A stretch of 64,000 nt of DNA from Corynebacterium gallinarum (GTDB taxonomy: Bacteria; Actinomycetota; Actinomycetes; Mycobacteriales; Mycobacteriaceae). The stretch is taken from the NCBI RefSeq assembly GCF_014837045.1, contig NZ_JACSPR010000001.1, positions 124,001-188,000 on the forward strand, read 5' to 3'. A model generated the notes under the pieces. It saw only the letters and a list, made by a program, of their open reading frames with translations, ran no database searches and was not told the origin of the DNA. Numbering within the stretch: position 1 is the first letter of the stretch; each line of letters opens with the position of its first letter. Shown piece after piece: positions 1 through 9,886 of this stretch. The position numbers and the translations under genes are program-made.

Positions 1-138
1 GTCACCGCCGATGATGCCCCCGCGCTTGCCCACACCGGTGTCGCCGGTCTGGCGGTGGTGCGTGGCCTCATGGAATCCGACGATCCGACCCGCTACGTCC
101 AGCGTCTGCTCACCGGTTTCGGGGAGGGACGCCGATGA
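1..138 (+). CDS. thiE: Thiamine-phosphate synthase ThiE, C-terminal end only
   Basis: The first 46 codons of the window are open from base 1 and end in TGA at 136-138. The translation carries a C-terminal TIM-barrel-like segment (GVAGLAVVRGLM followed by a short helix with the sequence YVQRLL), as in ThiE, which couples the pyrimidine and thiazole phosphates to make thiamine phosphate. The gene overlaps the next start codon by an ATGA junction (135-138), so it heads the thi operon. The function rests largely on the downstream thiO-thiS-thiG-thiF genes, since only 45 residues are visible. The start lies outside the window. Confidence 0.75.
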   Translation, partial: VTADDAPALAHTGVAGLAVVRGLMESDDPTRYVQRLLTGFGEGRR

Positions 139-1205
139 GTAGTGTCACCGTCGTCGGTGGTGGTCTGGTGGGTCTTGCCACCGCGGTCCGGCTGGCGGAT
201 GCAGGTCATGCGGTGACCCTGATGGACCCGGATCCCGCATCCGGTGCCACCCACCACGCCGGTGGGATGCTGGCCCCGGTTGCGGAGGTGATCTACCGGC
301 AGGAGGCCTTGTTCCCGTTGATGCTGCGCTCGGCCGCGCTGTATCCGGGGTTGCTCCGGGTCGTCGACAAGCACACCGACCTGCCCACCGGGTACCGCAC
401 CGAGGGCACCCTGGTGCTGGCTGCGGACCGGGCGGATGCGGCGCATCTGGCGCAGTTGTCGGAGTATCAGTCCGCCAACGGCATGGAAGTCGAACGTCTG
501 ACGCTGCGTGCGGCCAGGAAGTTGGAACCCGCGCTGAGCCCACAGCTGGCCGGTGCCGTGCACATTCCGGGCGATCACCAGGTCAACCCCAGGATGTTCG
601 CCGCCGCCCTGCTCGATGCGCTGAACAATCTCGGGGTGGTCATCCGCCGGGAACATGCCACCACGATCCCCGATGATGAACAGGTGGTGCTGGCCAATGG
701 TCTGGGGGCAGCGGCACTCCATCCGGGGTTGCAGCTGCGCCCGGTCTACGGCGATATCCTGCGCCTGGGCGTGCCGGATCATCTCGCCCCGCTGCTCACC
801 CGGGTGGTGCGCGGGTTCGTGGAGGACCGCGCCGTCTATCTCATCCCGCGTACCGACGGCACCCTCGCCATCGGGGCGACCTCACGTGAGGATGACCGTC
901 CTGTCCCCCGCGCGGGCGCCGTGCATGATCTGCTGCGCGATGCCACCCGACTGGTCCCCGGCATTGGGGAATGCGATTTCCTGGAGGCCACCACCGGTGC
1001 GCGCCCGGGCACCCCGGATGATCTGCCGTACCTCGGGCGGGTGGATGATCAGCTGATCATCTCCACCGGGTATTTCCGCCACGGGATCCTGCTGACCGCC
1101 CTGGCCGCCGAGGCAACCCTGGCACTGGTGGAACGCCGCGACCCAGGCCTTGATCTCCATGCCTGTGCCCCACACCGACACGCCACCCAGAAGGAGCATC
1201 CATGA
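135..1205 (+). CDS. thiO: Glycine oxidase ThiO (FAD-dependent)
   Basis: This 356-residue flavoprotein oxidises glycine to the imine (dehydroglycine) that ThiG uses to build the thiazole ring of thiamine. The N-terminus has the Rossmann FAD fingerprint (VTVVGGGLVGLATAV, residues about 5-19, then an acidic residue at the end of the second strand). The C-terminus has the family's GARPGTPDDLPYLGR segment followed by the glycine-rich FAD-contact region near GYFRHGILLT. The length is normal. The ATG overlaps the thiE stop and the TGA stop overlaps the thiS start (ATGA at 1202-1205), so translation is probably coupled. Confidence 0.93.
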   Translation: MSSVTVVGGGLVGLATAVRLADAGHAVTLMDPDPASGATHHAGGMLAPVAEVIYRQEALFPLMLRSAALYPGLLRVVDKHTDLPTGYRTEGTLVLAADRADAAHLAQLSEYQSANGMEVERLTLRAARKLEPALSPQLAGAVHIPGDHQVNPRMFAAALLDALNNLGVVIRREHATTIPDDEQVVLANGLGAAALHPGLQLRPVYGDILRLGVPDHLAPLLTRVVRGFVEDRAVYLIPRTDGTLAIGATSREDDRPVPRAGAVHDLLRDATRLVPGIGECDFLEATTGARPGTPDDLPYLGRVDDQLIISTGYFRHGILLTALAAEATLALVERRDPGLDLHACAPHRHATQKEHP

Positions 1206-1402
1206 ACATCACCCTCAACAACCAGTCCGTGACCACCCAGGCCACCACGCTGAGCGCCCTGGTGGAGAACACCCTCGGGCAGCTGCCGGATGCCGGGGTC
1301 GCCGTGGCCGTGGACGGTGAGGTGGTGCCCCGCTCCCAGTGGGACCGCCCGCTTGCCGACGGCCAGCACATCGACATTCTCACCGCCGTCCAGGGAGGTT
1401 AA
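1202..1402 (+). CDS. thiS: Sulfur carrier protein ThiS
   Basis: This is a 66-residue ubiquitin-fold protein. It ends in the diagnostic Gly-Gly (AVQGG), which is adenylated by ThiF and then converted to a thiocarboxylate that donates sulfur to the thiazole in ThiG. The start overlaps the thiO stop by ATGA. A GGAGG sequence (1393-1397) near its 3' end serves as the ribosome binding site for thiG, which starts three bases after the stop. Confidence 0.93.
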   Translation: MNITLNNQSVTTQATTLSALVENTLGQLPDAGVAVAVDGEVVPRSQWDRPLADGQHIDILTAVQGG

Positions 1403-2185
<783 letters not shown>

Positions 2186-3277
2186 ATGGCACTTCCCAAC
2201 ACCGAATTGCGCCGCACCGCCCGCCAGTTGGCGCTGCCTGGATGGGGCATGGAGCAGCAGGAACGTCTCCACCGTGCCCATGTGCTGGTCATCGGTGGTG
2301 GAGGCCTGGGGTGTCCCGCCATGCAGTCGCTCGCCTCCGCTGGCGTTGGACACATCACCGTCATTGATGATGACACCGTGGACATCACCAACATCCACCG
2401 GCAGATCCTCTTCGGTGCCTCCGATGTGGGCCGGCCCAAGGTTGAGGTGGTTGCCGAACGCCTGGGTGAACTCCAACCCGACATCATGGTGACCGCTCTG
2501 CAGGAGCGCCTGACCGTGGACAATGCGGTGGAGCTGGTCGGCGGGGTTGATCTGGTACTCGACGGATCCGATTCCTTTGCCACCAAATACTTGGTGGCCG
2601 ATGCCGCCGAGATCACCGGCACTCCCCTGGTGTGGGGTACCGTGCTGCGTTTCCGCGGGGATGTCTGCCTGTTCGCCAATGGTGTGGGCCTACGTGATCT
2701 CTTTCCCGTCCAACCCACCGGCGATTCCATCCCCGACTGTGCCACCGCCGGTGTCCTCGGTGCCACCACTGCCACCATCGGTGCGCTCATGGCCACCGAG
2801 GCCATCAAGTTCCTCGCAGGACTACCCACCCACCCGGGCCGCATACTCAGCTACGACGCCCTGACCTCCACCACCCGCAGCTTCACAGTGGGAGCGGACC
2901 CGGCGCGTGACCGCGTCACTAGACTCCAGCCGAGCTACAACGATGCGGTGTGCGCGGTCGGCCCCTCCCCCGAGGAGCTGCTCGATCAGGTCCGATCCGG
3001 CGCGGCGGTGCTCCTGGACATCCGGGAACCGCATGAATACCTGCTCAATGATTCACTCGCCGACCTGGATCCGGTGCGCCTGCCGCTGTCGGAGATCACC
3101 GGTGTGGACACCGTGCGACATGCCCTCGATGACGTGCGGTGCGATGCCCGACGCGATGCCCGGCGCGTGGTGGTGCACTGCGCCTCCGGGGTTCGCAGCG
3201 CCACCTTTGTGGAGCGGTACGCCGACCTGGGTTATGACCTGGTCAACCTCCCCGGTGGGATCAACGCGCTGGGGTGA
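2186..3277 (+). CDS. thiF: ThiF/MoeB-type adenylyltransferase with C-terminal rhodanese domain
   Basis: This 363-residue protein activates the ThiS C-terminus as an acyl-adenylate and supplies sulfur. Residues about 1-245 form an E1-like domain with the nucleotide loop GGGGLGCPAM, the IHRQILF helix and the conserved cysteine in PDCATAGVLG. Residues about 262-363 form a rhodanese domain with the active-site loop VVHCASGVRS. The CxxC pairs that hold zinc in many MoeB/ThiF proteins are absent. Position directly after thiG argues for a role in thiamine synthesis, but service to molybdopterin synthesis as well cannot be excluded. Confidence 0.9.
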   Translation: MALPNTELRRTARQLALPGWGMEQQERLHRAHVLVIGGGGLGCPAMQSLASAGVGHITVIDDDTVDITNIHRQILFGASDVGRPKVEVVAERLGELQPDIMVTALQERLTVDNAVELVGGVDLVLDGSDSFATKYLVADAAEITGTPLVWGTVLRFRGDVCLFANGVGLRDLFPVQPTGDSIPDCATAGVLGATTATIGALMATEAIKFLAGLPTHPGRILSYDALTSTTRSFTVGADPARDRVTRLQPSYNDAVCAVGPSPEELLDQVRSGAAVLLDIREPHEYLLNDSLADLDPVRLPLSEITGVDTVRHALDDVRCDARRDARRVVVHCASGVRSATFVERYADLGYDLVNLPGGINALG

Positions 3278-3330
3278 GCGGCCGGGATCTGCAGGGTGTT
3301 AGGCCGCGCCCGCCACGGCGTTGAGGCTCC

Positions 3331-6138
3331 CTAGAGCATCTGTCGCAGCATGTACGGGAGAATGCCGCCGTGCTGGAAGTAGCTCTCCTCCGCGGGGGTG
3401 TCGATGCGGACGGTGACGGTGAACTCCACCGGATCCTTCCCGTCGGATTCCGCTCGGACGGTGACCTCCTCCGGGACATCGTCGTGGCCTTCAAAACCGG
3501 TCACGGAGAAGATCTCCTCACCGGTGAAGCCCAGACTCTCGGCGTTCTCACCGTCCTTGAACTGCAGGGGCACCACACCCATGCCGATCAGGTTGGAGCG
3601 GTGGATCCTCTCATAGGATTCCGCGATGACGGCGCGCACGCCCAGCAGTGTCGTGCCCTTGGCTGCCCAGTCACGCGAGGAACCGGAGCCGTATTCCGCG
3701 CCGGCGATGACCACCAGTGGAACACCCTCCTCGGCGTAGCGCATGGCCGCATCGTAGATGCTGGTCTCCTCCCCATCCGGGAAGCGCCTGGTCACACCGC
3801 CCTCAGTGCCGGGGGCTACCTGGTTGCGGAGACGGACGTTGGCGAAGGTACCGCGCACCATCACCTCGTGATTGCCACGGCGGGAACCATAGGAGTTGAA
3901 ATCCCTTGGTTCCACACCCTGCGACTGGAGGTACTTCCCGGCCGGTGAGGACGGGTTGATGGATCCCGCCGGTGAGATGTGGTCGGTGGTCACCGAGTCG
4001 CCCAGCAGGGCCAGCACCCGGGCGCCGGTGATATCGCGTACCGGTTCCGGTTCCAGGCTCATCCCATCAAAGTAGGGGGGTTTACGGATGTAGGTGGATT
4101 CCTCACTCCAGGTGAACTTGTCCCCCTCGGGGACATCCATCCCGCGCCAGTTCTCATCACCGGTGAACACATCGGAGTACCCGTCCACAAACAGCTCGGC
4201 TGCGATGGTGGCGTCCACCACCTCCTTGATCTCCGCGGAGCTCGGCCAGATATCCCGCAGGTAGATATCCTCGCCGTCGCTGTTGGTGGCCAGTGGTTCG
4301 GTGAGCAGATCCGTGTGCAGACTGCCCGCCAGGGCATAGGCGATGACCAGCGGCGGGGAGGCCAGGAAGTTCATCTTCACCTCAGGGTGGATGCGCCCCT
4401 CGAAGTTGCGGTTGCCCGACAGGACGGAGGACACATTGAGGTCATTCCCCCGGACTGCACCGCTGACCTCGGGGATCAGCGGTCCGGAGTTGCCGATACA
4501 GGTGGTACAGCCATAACCCACCAGATCGAAGCCCAGCTGGGACAGATAGGGGCTCAAACCCGCCCGGTCGAGGTAGTCGGTGACCACCCTGGAACCCGGG
4601 GCGAGGGTGGTCTTGACCCACGGACGGCTCGTGATGCCCGCCTCGACAGCTTTCTTCGCCACCAGTCCCGCACCGATCATCACTGAAGGGTTGGAGGTGT
4701 TGGTGCACGAGGTGATGGCGGCGATGACCACATCACCGTGATCGACGATCGCGGTGGTGTCTCCGATGACCACGTCAACCGGGTCACTGGGCCAGCCGAG
4801 CTTGGCGTTCGCGGTCAGCTGTTCCCGGCTCAGGCGCCTCGGTGGTTCGTCGGGGGTCTGGCCCGGTGTGGGAGATACCGGGTCACTGGCGGGGAAGGAA
4901 TCAGCGGAGGCATCATCAATGCTGCCGTCCTTGAACTGGGAGATGACTCCCTCCCCGTGGAGGATGCTCAGCACGGTGGCCGGGGCGTCACCCAGTTCGA
5001 TGCGGTCCTGTGGGCGGCGGGGACCTGCGATGGAGGGCACTACCTCAGCCAGGTTCAGTTCGAGGACCTCGCTGTAATCCGCCGGGTTGTCCGGGTCGTG
5101 CCACATGCCCTGTTCCTTGGCATAGGCCTCGACCAGGTTGATCTGGTCCTCCGCCCGGCCGGTCAGCCTCATGTAGTCCAGCGTCTCCTCATCGATGGGG
5201 AAGATTGCACAGGTAGCACCGTATTCGGGGCTCATGTTGCCCAGGGTCGCGCGGTTGGCCAGGGGGATGTTCCTGACACCGGGACCGAAGAACTCGACAA
5301 ATTTGCCCACCACCCCGGTCTTGCGGAGCAGCTCCGCAACTGTGAGCACGAGGTCGGTCGCTGTGGTTCCCTCAGGCAGTTCACCGGTCAGTTTCAGTCC
5401 GATCACCTCGGGGATCAGCATGCTCATCGGCTGGCCGAGCATGGCGGCCTCCGCCTCGATGCCGCCGACTCCCCAACCGAGCACACCGAGGCCGTTGACC
5501 ATCGGGGTGTGGGAGTCGGTACCCACCAGCGTGTCCGGGTAGGCCTGGACAACGCCGTCGTCCCCGTCCCGCGTGAAGACCACCCGGGAGAGGTATTCCA
5601 GGTTGACCTGGTGGCAGATGCCGGTGTCCGGTGGGACCACCACGAAGTCGTTGAAGGACTGCTGCGCCCATCGCAGCAGCTGGTAGCGCTCGTGATTGCG
5701 CTCGAACTCCAACTCGGAGTTCTGCCTGGCTGCATCCGGGGTGCCGAACACATCGGCGATGACCGAGTGGTCGATCACGAGTTCACCGGGGATCAGGGGG
5801 TTGATCCTCTTCGGGTCACCGCCCAGTTCGGTCATCGCATCACGCATGGCCACCAGGTCAACGACGCAGGGCACACCGGTGAAGTCCTGCATGAGCACCC
5901 GGGCCGGGGTGTACTGGATTTCGATGTCACCGACGTTCTTGGGATCCCAGGCCTGCAGCGCCTCAACCTGCGCGGCGGTGACAACGCGGCCGTCCTCATT
6001 GCGCAACAGGTTCTCCAGCAGCACCTTCAGGCTGTACGGGAGCCGGGTGGATCCGGGAATGCTGTCCAGTCGGTGGATTTCATAGGACTTGTCCCCCACC
6101 TTGAGGGTATCGCGGGAATTGAAACTGTTTGAGCTCAT
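3331..6138 (-). CDS. Aconitate hydratase, divergent type (AcnA superfamily)
   Basis: This protein would interconvert citrate and isocitrate. It has 935 residues from the ATG at 6138. I chose that start because AAAGGA (6147-6152) lies 8 bases upstream, whereas the ATG at 6144 is too close to it. The cluster ligands are in SCTNTSNPS and [12 protein letters not shown]. The swivel domain carries [25 protein letters not shown] and [14 protein letters not shown]. The linker around residues 420-475 is short and rich in Pro, Ser and Asp. It has no adjacent TetR-type acnR, the usual partner of acn in C. glutamicum, and differs clearly in sequence from the C. glutamicum enzyme as I recall it. It may be a second, acquired aconitase. 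A related substrate such as 2-methylisocitrate is possible. Confidence 0.88.
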   Translation of the reverse strand: MSSNSFNSRDTLKVGDKSYEIHRLDSIPGSTRLPYSLKVLLENLLRNEDGRVVTAAQVEALQAWDPKNVGDIEIQYTPARVLMQDFTGVPCVVDLVAMRDAMTELGGDPKRINPLIPGELVIDHSVIADVFGTPDAARQNSELEFERNHERYQLLRWAQQSFNDFVVVPPDTGICHQVNLEYLSRVVFTRDGDDGVVQAYPDTLVGTDSHTPMVNGLGVLGWGVGGIEAEAAMLGQPMSMLIPEVIGLKLTGELPEGTTATDLVLTVAELLRKTGVVGKFVEFFGPGVRNIPLANRATLGNMSPEYGATCAIFPIDEETLDYMRLTGRAEDQINLVEAYAKEQGMWHDPDNPADYSEVLELNLAEVVPSIAGPRRPQDRIELGDAPATVLSILHGEGVISQFKDGSIDDASADSFPASDPVSPTPGQTPDEPPRRLSREQLTANAKLGWPSDPVDVVIGDTTAIVDHGDVVIAAITSCTNTSNPSVMIGAGLVAKKAVEAGITSRPWVKTTLAPGSRVVTDYLDRAGLSPYLSQLGFDLVGYGCTTCIGNSGPLIPEVSGAVRGNDLNVSSVLSGNRNFEGRIHPEVKMNFLASPPLVIAYALAGSLHTDLLTEPLATNSDGEDIYLRDIWPSSAEIKEVVDATIAAELFVDGYSDVFTGDENWRGMDVPEGDKFTWSEESTYIRKPPYFDGMSLEPEPVRDITGARVLALLGDSVTTDHISPAGSINPSSPAGKYLQSQGVEPRDFNSYGSRRGNHEVMVRGTFANVRLRNQVAPGTEGGVTRRFPDGEETSIYDAAMRYAEEGVPLVVIAGAEYGSGSSRDWAAKGTTLLGVRAVIAESYERIHRSNLIGMGVVPLQFKDGENAESLGFTGEEIFSVTGFEGHDDVPEEVTVRAESDGKDPVEFTVTVRIDTPAEESYFQHGGILPYMLRQML

Positions 6139-6367
6139 CTTCATCGTCCTTTCGACGATTTCAGTGATCAGTGGAACAGTCGGGCTCAGCCACAAGCATC
6201 TCTTCTCTGGCGACATATGACGGTCGCGGCGTCTGACGGGTCATCTCGTCCGACTGGACCCCCTACCCCTGTGATCTACGTTACACGGGCGTGGGTGTGT
6301 CCCAGCCTAGCCCAGAACCTCCCCGGATTCCGGACGTCAGGAGCCCAGCGTCGATACCCGGAGCGCC

Positions 6368-7504
6368 TTATGTCCAGGCCGCAGGAACATGGGAGCAGGT
6401 TGGATCGGAGGCCAGAGGGTCACCGGTGATCGCGTAGGCCGTGGACCGGGAGCCCCCGCAGACCGTGGCGAACTCGCAGACCGAACATTTTCCCAGCCAT
6501 GTGGAGGGGTCCCGCAGGGACCGGAAGACCGGGGAGTCGGAGTAGATCTCCGGCAGGGGTGTCTCCTTGACGTTTCCGCAGTGCAGGGGAAGGAACCCGT
6601 TGGGATACACATCGCCCAGATGGTCGATGAACACGAAGCCACTGCCCGCGTTGACCGCCATCGGCGGCCGGGGCCGACGGGGCGTGGTGGGCCTTTCACC
6701 CAGCAGCCGGGTGGTTTCTGCCGTCAGGTACCGGTACAGCTCCCCACCCTCATAACTACGCCCCTGCGTACGTTGCAGCACGACGCGCCGATACTGGGGC
6801 GCCTCGGTGGTTTTGATGGCCACGCGGTCCGAGACGTCGTGAAGCCAGTGGAGGACCTCCTCCCGCTCGTCGGCATCCAGTGCGCCCAGACCGGCACCAC
6901 GCCCCGTGGGCACGAGGAAGAACACGCTCCACAGCCGCGCGCCCAGGTCAATGACACGGGCCAGCAGCGCCGGTGCCTCACGCACGTTTCCCGCGGTCAG
7001 CGTCGAATTGATCTGCAGCCGGTAACCGACATCAGTGACCACCCGCGCCATCTCCACGGTCTGGTCAAAGGTGCCCGCGAAACCCCGGAAATGATCGTGC
7101 GTTTCTGCCACGGCACCGTCCAGGGAGAGCGATAACGCCGACCCGCCGGCCTCCCGCAGCTCGACGAGCCTGTCGCGGGTCAGGCGTGGTGTCACCGAGG
7201 GTGACAGCGAGATATTGAGCCCGAGACCGGTACCGTACCGGGTCAGTTCCGTGATATCGCCACGCTCGAAGGGATCACCGCCGGTGAGGACCACCAGCGG
7301 ACGCGGATGATCATAGGTGGCCAGCGAGTCCAGGAGGGCGAACCCCTCCTCGGTGCTCAACTGGCCGGGCGCGGGCTCATGCTGGGCATCGGCCCGGCAG
7401 TGCCGACAGACCAGCTGGCAGGCCCGCGTCACCTCCCAGATGGCGATGAAGGGTTTGACGTTGAGGTCATGTCGGACCTGCCGGACCATCGGACTGCGAG
7501 TCAT
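6368..7504 (-). CDS. Radical SAM/SPASM domain protein
   Basis: This 378-residue protein has the radical SAM cluster motif CxxxCxxC (Cys29, Cys33, Cys36 in ACQLVCRHC), followed by the SAM-binding motif LTGGDPFER. The C-terminus is a SPASM-like domain with several cysteines (HCGNVK, GKCSVCEF, VCGGSR, PTCSHVP), which would hold auxiliary iron-sulfur clusters. The layout resembles the TIGR04053 family and the haem-pathway enzymes AhbD/NirJ. Haem or peptide maturation is therefore possible, but no substrate gene is adjacent. There is no Shine-Dalgarno sequence; a TAATAT hexamer lies 7 bases before the ATG, so the mRNA is probably leaderless. Confidence 0.85.
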   Translation of the reverse strand: MTRSPMVRQVRHDLNVKPFIAIWEVTRACQLVCRHCRADAQHEPAPGQLSTEEGFALLDSLATYDHPRPLVVLTGGDPFERGDITELTRYGTGLGLNISLSPSVTPRLTRDRLVELREAGGSALSLSLDGAVAETHDHFRGFAGTFDQTVEMARVVTDVGYRLQINSTLTAGNVREAPALLARVIDLGARLWSVFFLVPTGRGAGLGALDADEREEVLHWLHDVSDRVAIKTTEAPQYRRVVLQRTQGRSYEGGELYRYLTAETTRLLGERPTTPRRPRPPMAVNAGSGFVFIDHLGDVYPNGFLPLHCGNVKETPLPEIYSDSPVFRSLRDPSTWLGKCSVCEFATVCGGSRSTAYAITGDPLASDPTCSHVPAAWT

Positions 7505-7511
7505 ACACTCT

Positions 7512-7517
7512 ATATTA
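7512..7517 (-). promoter_or_regulatory. -10 box for a leaderless radical SAM transcript
   Basis: On the minus strand the hexamer TAATAT is followed by 7 bases and then the ATG at 7504. This spacing would place the transcription start on the start codon. No clear -35 hexamer is visible, which is common for corynebacterial promoters. Confidence 0.5.
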
Positions 7518-7542
7518 AACCCGGATAGTCCCGTAGAAAAAT

Positions 7543-9858
7543 CTAGCGCCCCAGGCCCGCCCGCCTGAGTGCATCGGACATGGCGCCACCTGCCGGTGCG
7601 GACGGTGCTTGTCGACGCTGCCCCTGCCCACCACGGGCCGGGGTTCTGCCGTCGTTGCGGCCTCCACGTGGGTTGTTGCGCTGGGGCTTCTTGGCAGGCT
7701 GGCCCGGTTCATCATTCAGGCGTAGGGACAGGCCGATGCGTTTGCGGTCCACATCCACCTCCATGACCTTCACCTTCACCACCTGGCCGGAGCGGACCAC
7801 TTCATGCGGATCGGAGATGAACTTATCGCTCATCGCGGAGACATGCACCAGCCCGTCCTGGTGGACTCCCACATCAACGAAGGCACCGAACGCCGCCACA
7901 TTGGTCACGGTGCCCTCCAGGATCATGCCCGGGGTGAGGTCGGAGATCTTCTCCACGCCCTCCTTGAAGGTGGCTGTCTTGAACTCCGGGCGGGGATCGC
8001 GGCCGGGTTTGTCCAGCTCGGCGATGATATCGGTGACGGTGGGGATACCAAACTGCTCATCGGCGAAATCCGCCGGGCGCAGGGAGGAGAGCACCGCGGT
8101 ATTGCCGATGAGGTCGCCGATACCCATGCCGGTGGCCTTGACGATGCGTTTGACCACCGGATAGGCCTCGGGGTGCACCGCGGAGGCATCGAGTGGATCC
8201 TTCCCACCGTCGATGCGCAGGAAGCCGGCGCACTGCTGGAAGGCCTTCGGCCCCAGGCGCGGCACCTTGTTCAGCTCCCTGCGTGAGGAGAACCCACCGT
8301 GCTCATCACGGTAGGCCACGATGTTGGTGGCCAGGGTGGTACTGACACCCGCGACCCGGGTGAGCAGCGGCGCGGATGCGGTGTTGAGGTTCACGCCCAC
8401 GGCATTGACAGTGTCCTCCACCACGGCATCGAGTGTTCTGGCCAGGGCTGTTTGGTTCACATCATGCTGGTACTGACCCACGCCGATGGCCTTGGGGTCG
8501 ATCTTGACCAGTTCCGCCAGAGGATCCTGCAGACGCCGGGCGATGGAGACCGCACCACGCAGGGAGACATCCATGTCGGGGAATTCCTCCGCGGCGATCT
8601 CGGAGGCGGAATACACCGACGCCCCGGATTCCGAGACCATCACCGGGGTCGGGCGGGTACCGCCGGCCTGTTTGATCAGATCGGCGACCTCACCGGCGAG
8701 TTTCTCCGTCTCCCGGGAGGCGGTGCCGTTACCCACGGCCATCAGCTCCACCCCGTGCGTGGCGCACAGACCGGCCAGTTCCTGCACCGCATCCGTCCAC
8801 CGGTTCTGTGGCTGGTGGGGGTAGACGATGGTGGTGTCCAGGGCCTTACCGGTGGAATCCACCACGGCCACCTTCACACCGTTGCGGAACCCCGGGTCCA
8901 GGCCGATGGTGGCGCGCTGCCCCGCGGGTGCGGCCAACAGCACATCACGGAGGTTGGTGGCGAAGATGTCGAGTGCACCGGCCTCGGCCTTTTCCTTCAG
9001 CCGCATGCGGACATCCAGGCCGGAGGAGACATAGAGTTTGGTGCGCCATCCCCACCGCACCGCCTCAGCCAGCCAGCTTGAGCCCCTGGTGTCCAGGGAG
9101 AAACGGTCGGCGATCATGCCCTCGTAGATGGTGTCATCGCCGGCGTCCAGGTTCAGCTGGAGCACGCCTTCATTCTCACCGCGCAACAGCGCCAGGATGC
9201 GGTGTGAGGGCAGGGAGTCGAAGGGTTCATTGAACTCGAAGTAATCCTTGAACTTCGCACCCTCGGTCTCCCTGCCCGCCACCACGGAGGCGGTGAGGGA
9301 ACCGGTCCGGGACATCTGTTCACGGACCTCGCCCACCAGGTCTGCGTCCAGGGCAAAACGGTCGATGAGGATCGCACGGGCACCCTCCAGCACCTTCCTG
9401 GTGTCCTCGAAGCCGTCGGTGATAAAACGTGCCGCCTCACCGGTGGCGTCGGTGGTGGGGGCGTCGATAAGCACATCAACCAGCTCCTCCAGGCCGGCCT
9501 CGCGGGCGATGTCGGCCTTGGTGCGGCGACGCTTCTTGAACGGAAGGTAGAGATCCTCCAGGCGCGCCTTGGTCTCACACCCCAGGATCAGGGTGCGGAG
9601 GTCATCGGTGAGCTGGCCCTGCTCCTTGATGGCCTCGAGGATTGTCTTCTTGCGGTCCTCCAACTCACGCAGGTAACCCAGACGGTCCTCCAGTTGGCGC
9701 AGCTGGGTGTCATCGAGGCCACCGGTGACCTCCTTGCGGTAGCGGGAGATGAAGGGGACGGTGTTTCCCTCGTCGAGAAGCGTGATGGCCGCAACCACCT
9801 GCTCCTCACGGACACCGAGTTCGCGTGCGATCGTGCTGGAAATCGAGATTACTGACAT
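7543..9858 (-). CDS. tex: Tex family RNA-binding transcription accessory protein
   Basis: This 771-residue protein has the Tex order of domains: an N-terminal helical region, a YqgF/RNase H-like domain ([19 protein letters not shown], about residue 318), helix-hairpin-helix motifs (about 480-560) and an S1 RNA-binding domain (about 640-715, [20 protein letters not shown]). The last 55 residues are a basic, Arg/Gly/Asn-rich tail. Tex proteins bind nucleic acid and affect transcription and ribosome-related processes; the exact role here is unknown. It sits 38 bases downstream of the radical SAM start and may be transcribed with its minus-strand neighbours. Confidence 0.92.
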   Translation of the reverse strand: MSVISISSTIARELGVREEQVVAAITLLDEGNTVPFISRYRKEVTGGLDDTQLRQLEDRLGYLRELEDRKKTILEAIKEQGQLTDDLRTLILGCETKARLEDLYLPFKKRRRTKADIAREAGLEELVDVLIDAPTTDATGEAARFITDGFEDTRKVLEGARAILIDRFALDADLVGEVREQMSRTGSLTASVVAGRETEGAKFKDYFEFNEPFDSLPSHRILALLRGENEGVLQLNLDAGDDTIYEGMIADRFSLDTRGSSWLAEAVRWGWRTKLYVSSGLDVRMRLKEKAEAGALDIFATNLRDVLLAAPAGQRATIGLDPGFRNGVKVAVVDSTGKALDTTIVYPHQPQNRWTDAVQELAGLCATHGVELMAVGNGTASRETEKLAGEVADLIKQAGGTRPTPVMVSESGASVYSASEIAAEEFPDMDVSLRGAVSIARRLQDPLAELVKIDPKAIGVGQYQHDVNQTALARTLDAVVEDTVNAVGVNLNTASAPLLTRVAGVSTTLATNIVAYRDEHGGFSSRRELNKVPRLGPKAFQQCAGFLRIDGGKDPLDASAVHPEAYPVVKRIVKATGMGIGDLIGNTAVLSSLRPADFADEQFGIPTVTDIIAELDKPGRDPRPEFKTATFKEGVEKISDLTPGMILEGTVTNVAAFGAFVDVGVHQDGLVHVSAMSDKFISDPHEVVRSGQVVKVKVMEVDVDRKRIGLSLRLNDEPGQPAKKPQRNNPRGGRNDGRTPARGGQGQRRQAPSAPAGGAMSDALRRAGLGR

Positions 9859-9886
9859 TCTCGCGATTCTAGCCGGTACGCCCGGT

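Noticed and set aside
1-138. TPP riboswitch for the thi operon
   Set aside because: The operon begins upstream of the window, so any riboswitch would be outside.
4738-6132. 464-codon open frame on the plus strand
   Set aside because: It is antisense to the aconitase gene and codes a low-complexity His/Gly/Asp-rich sequence.
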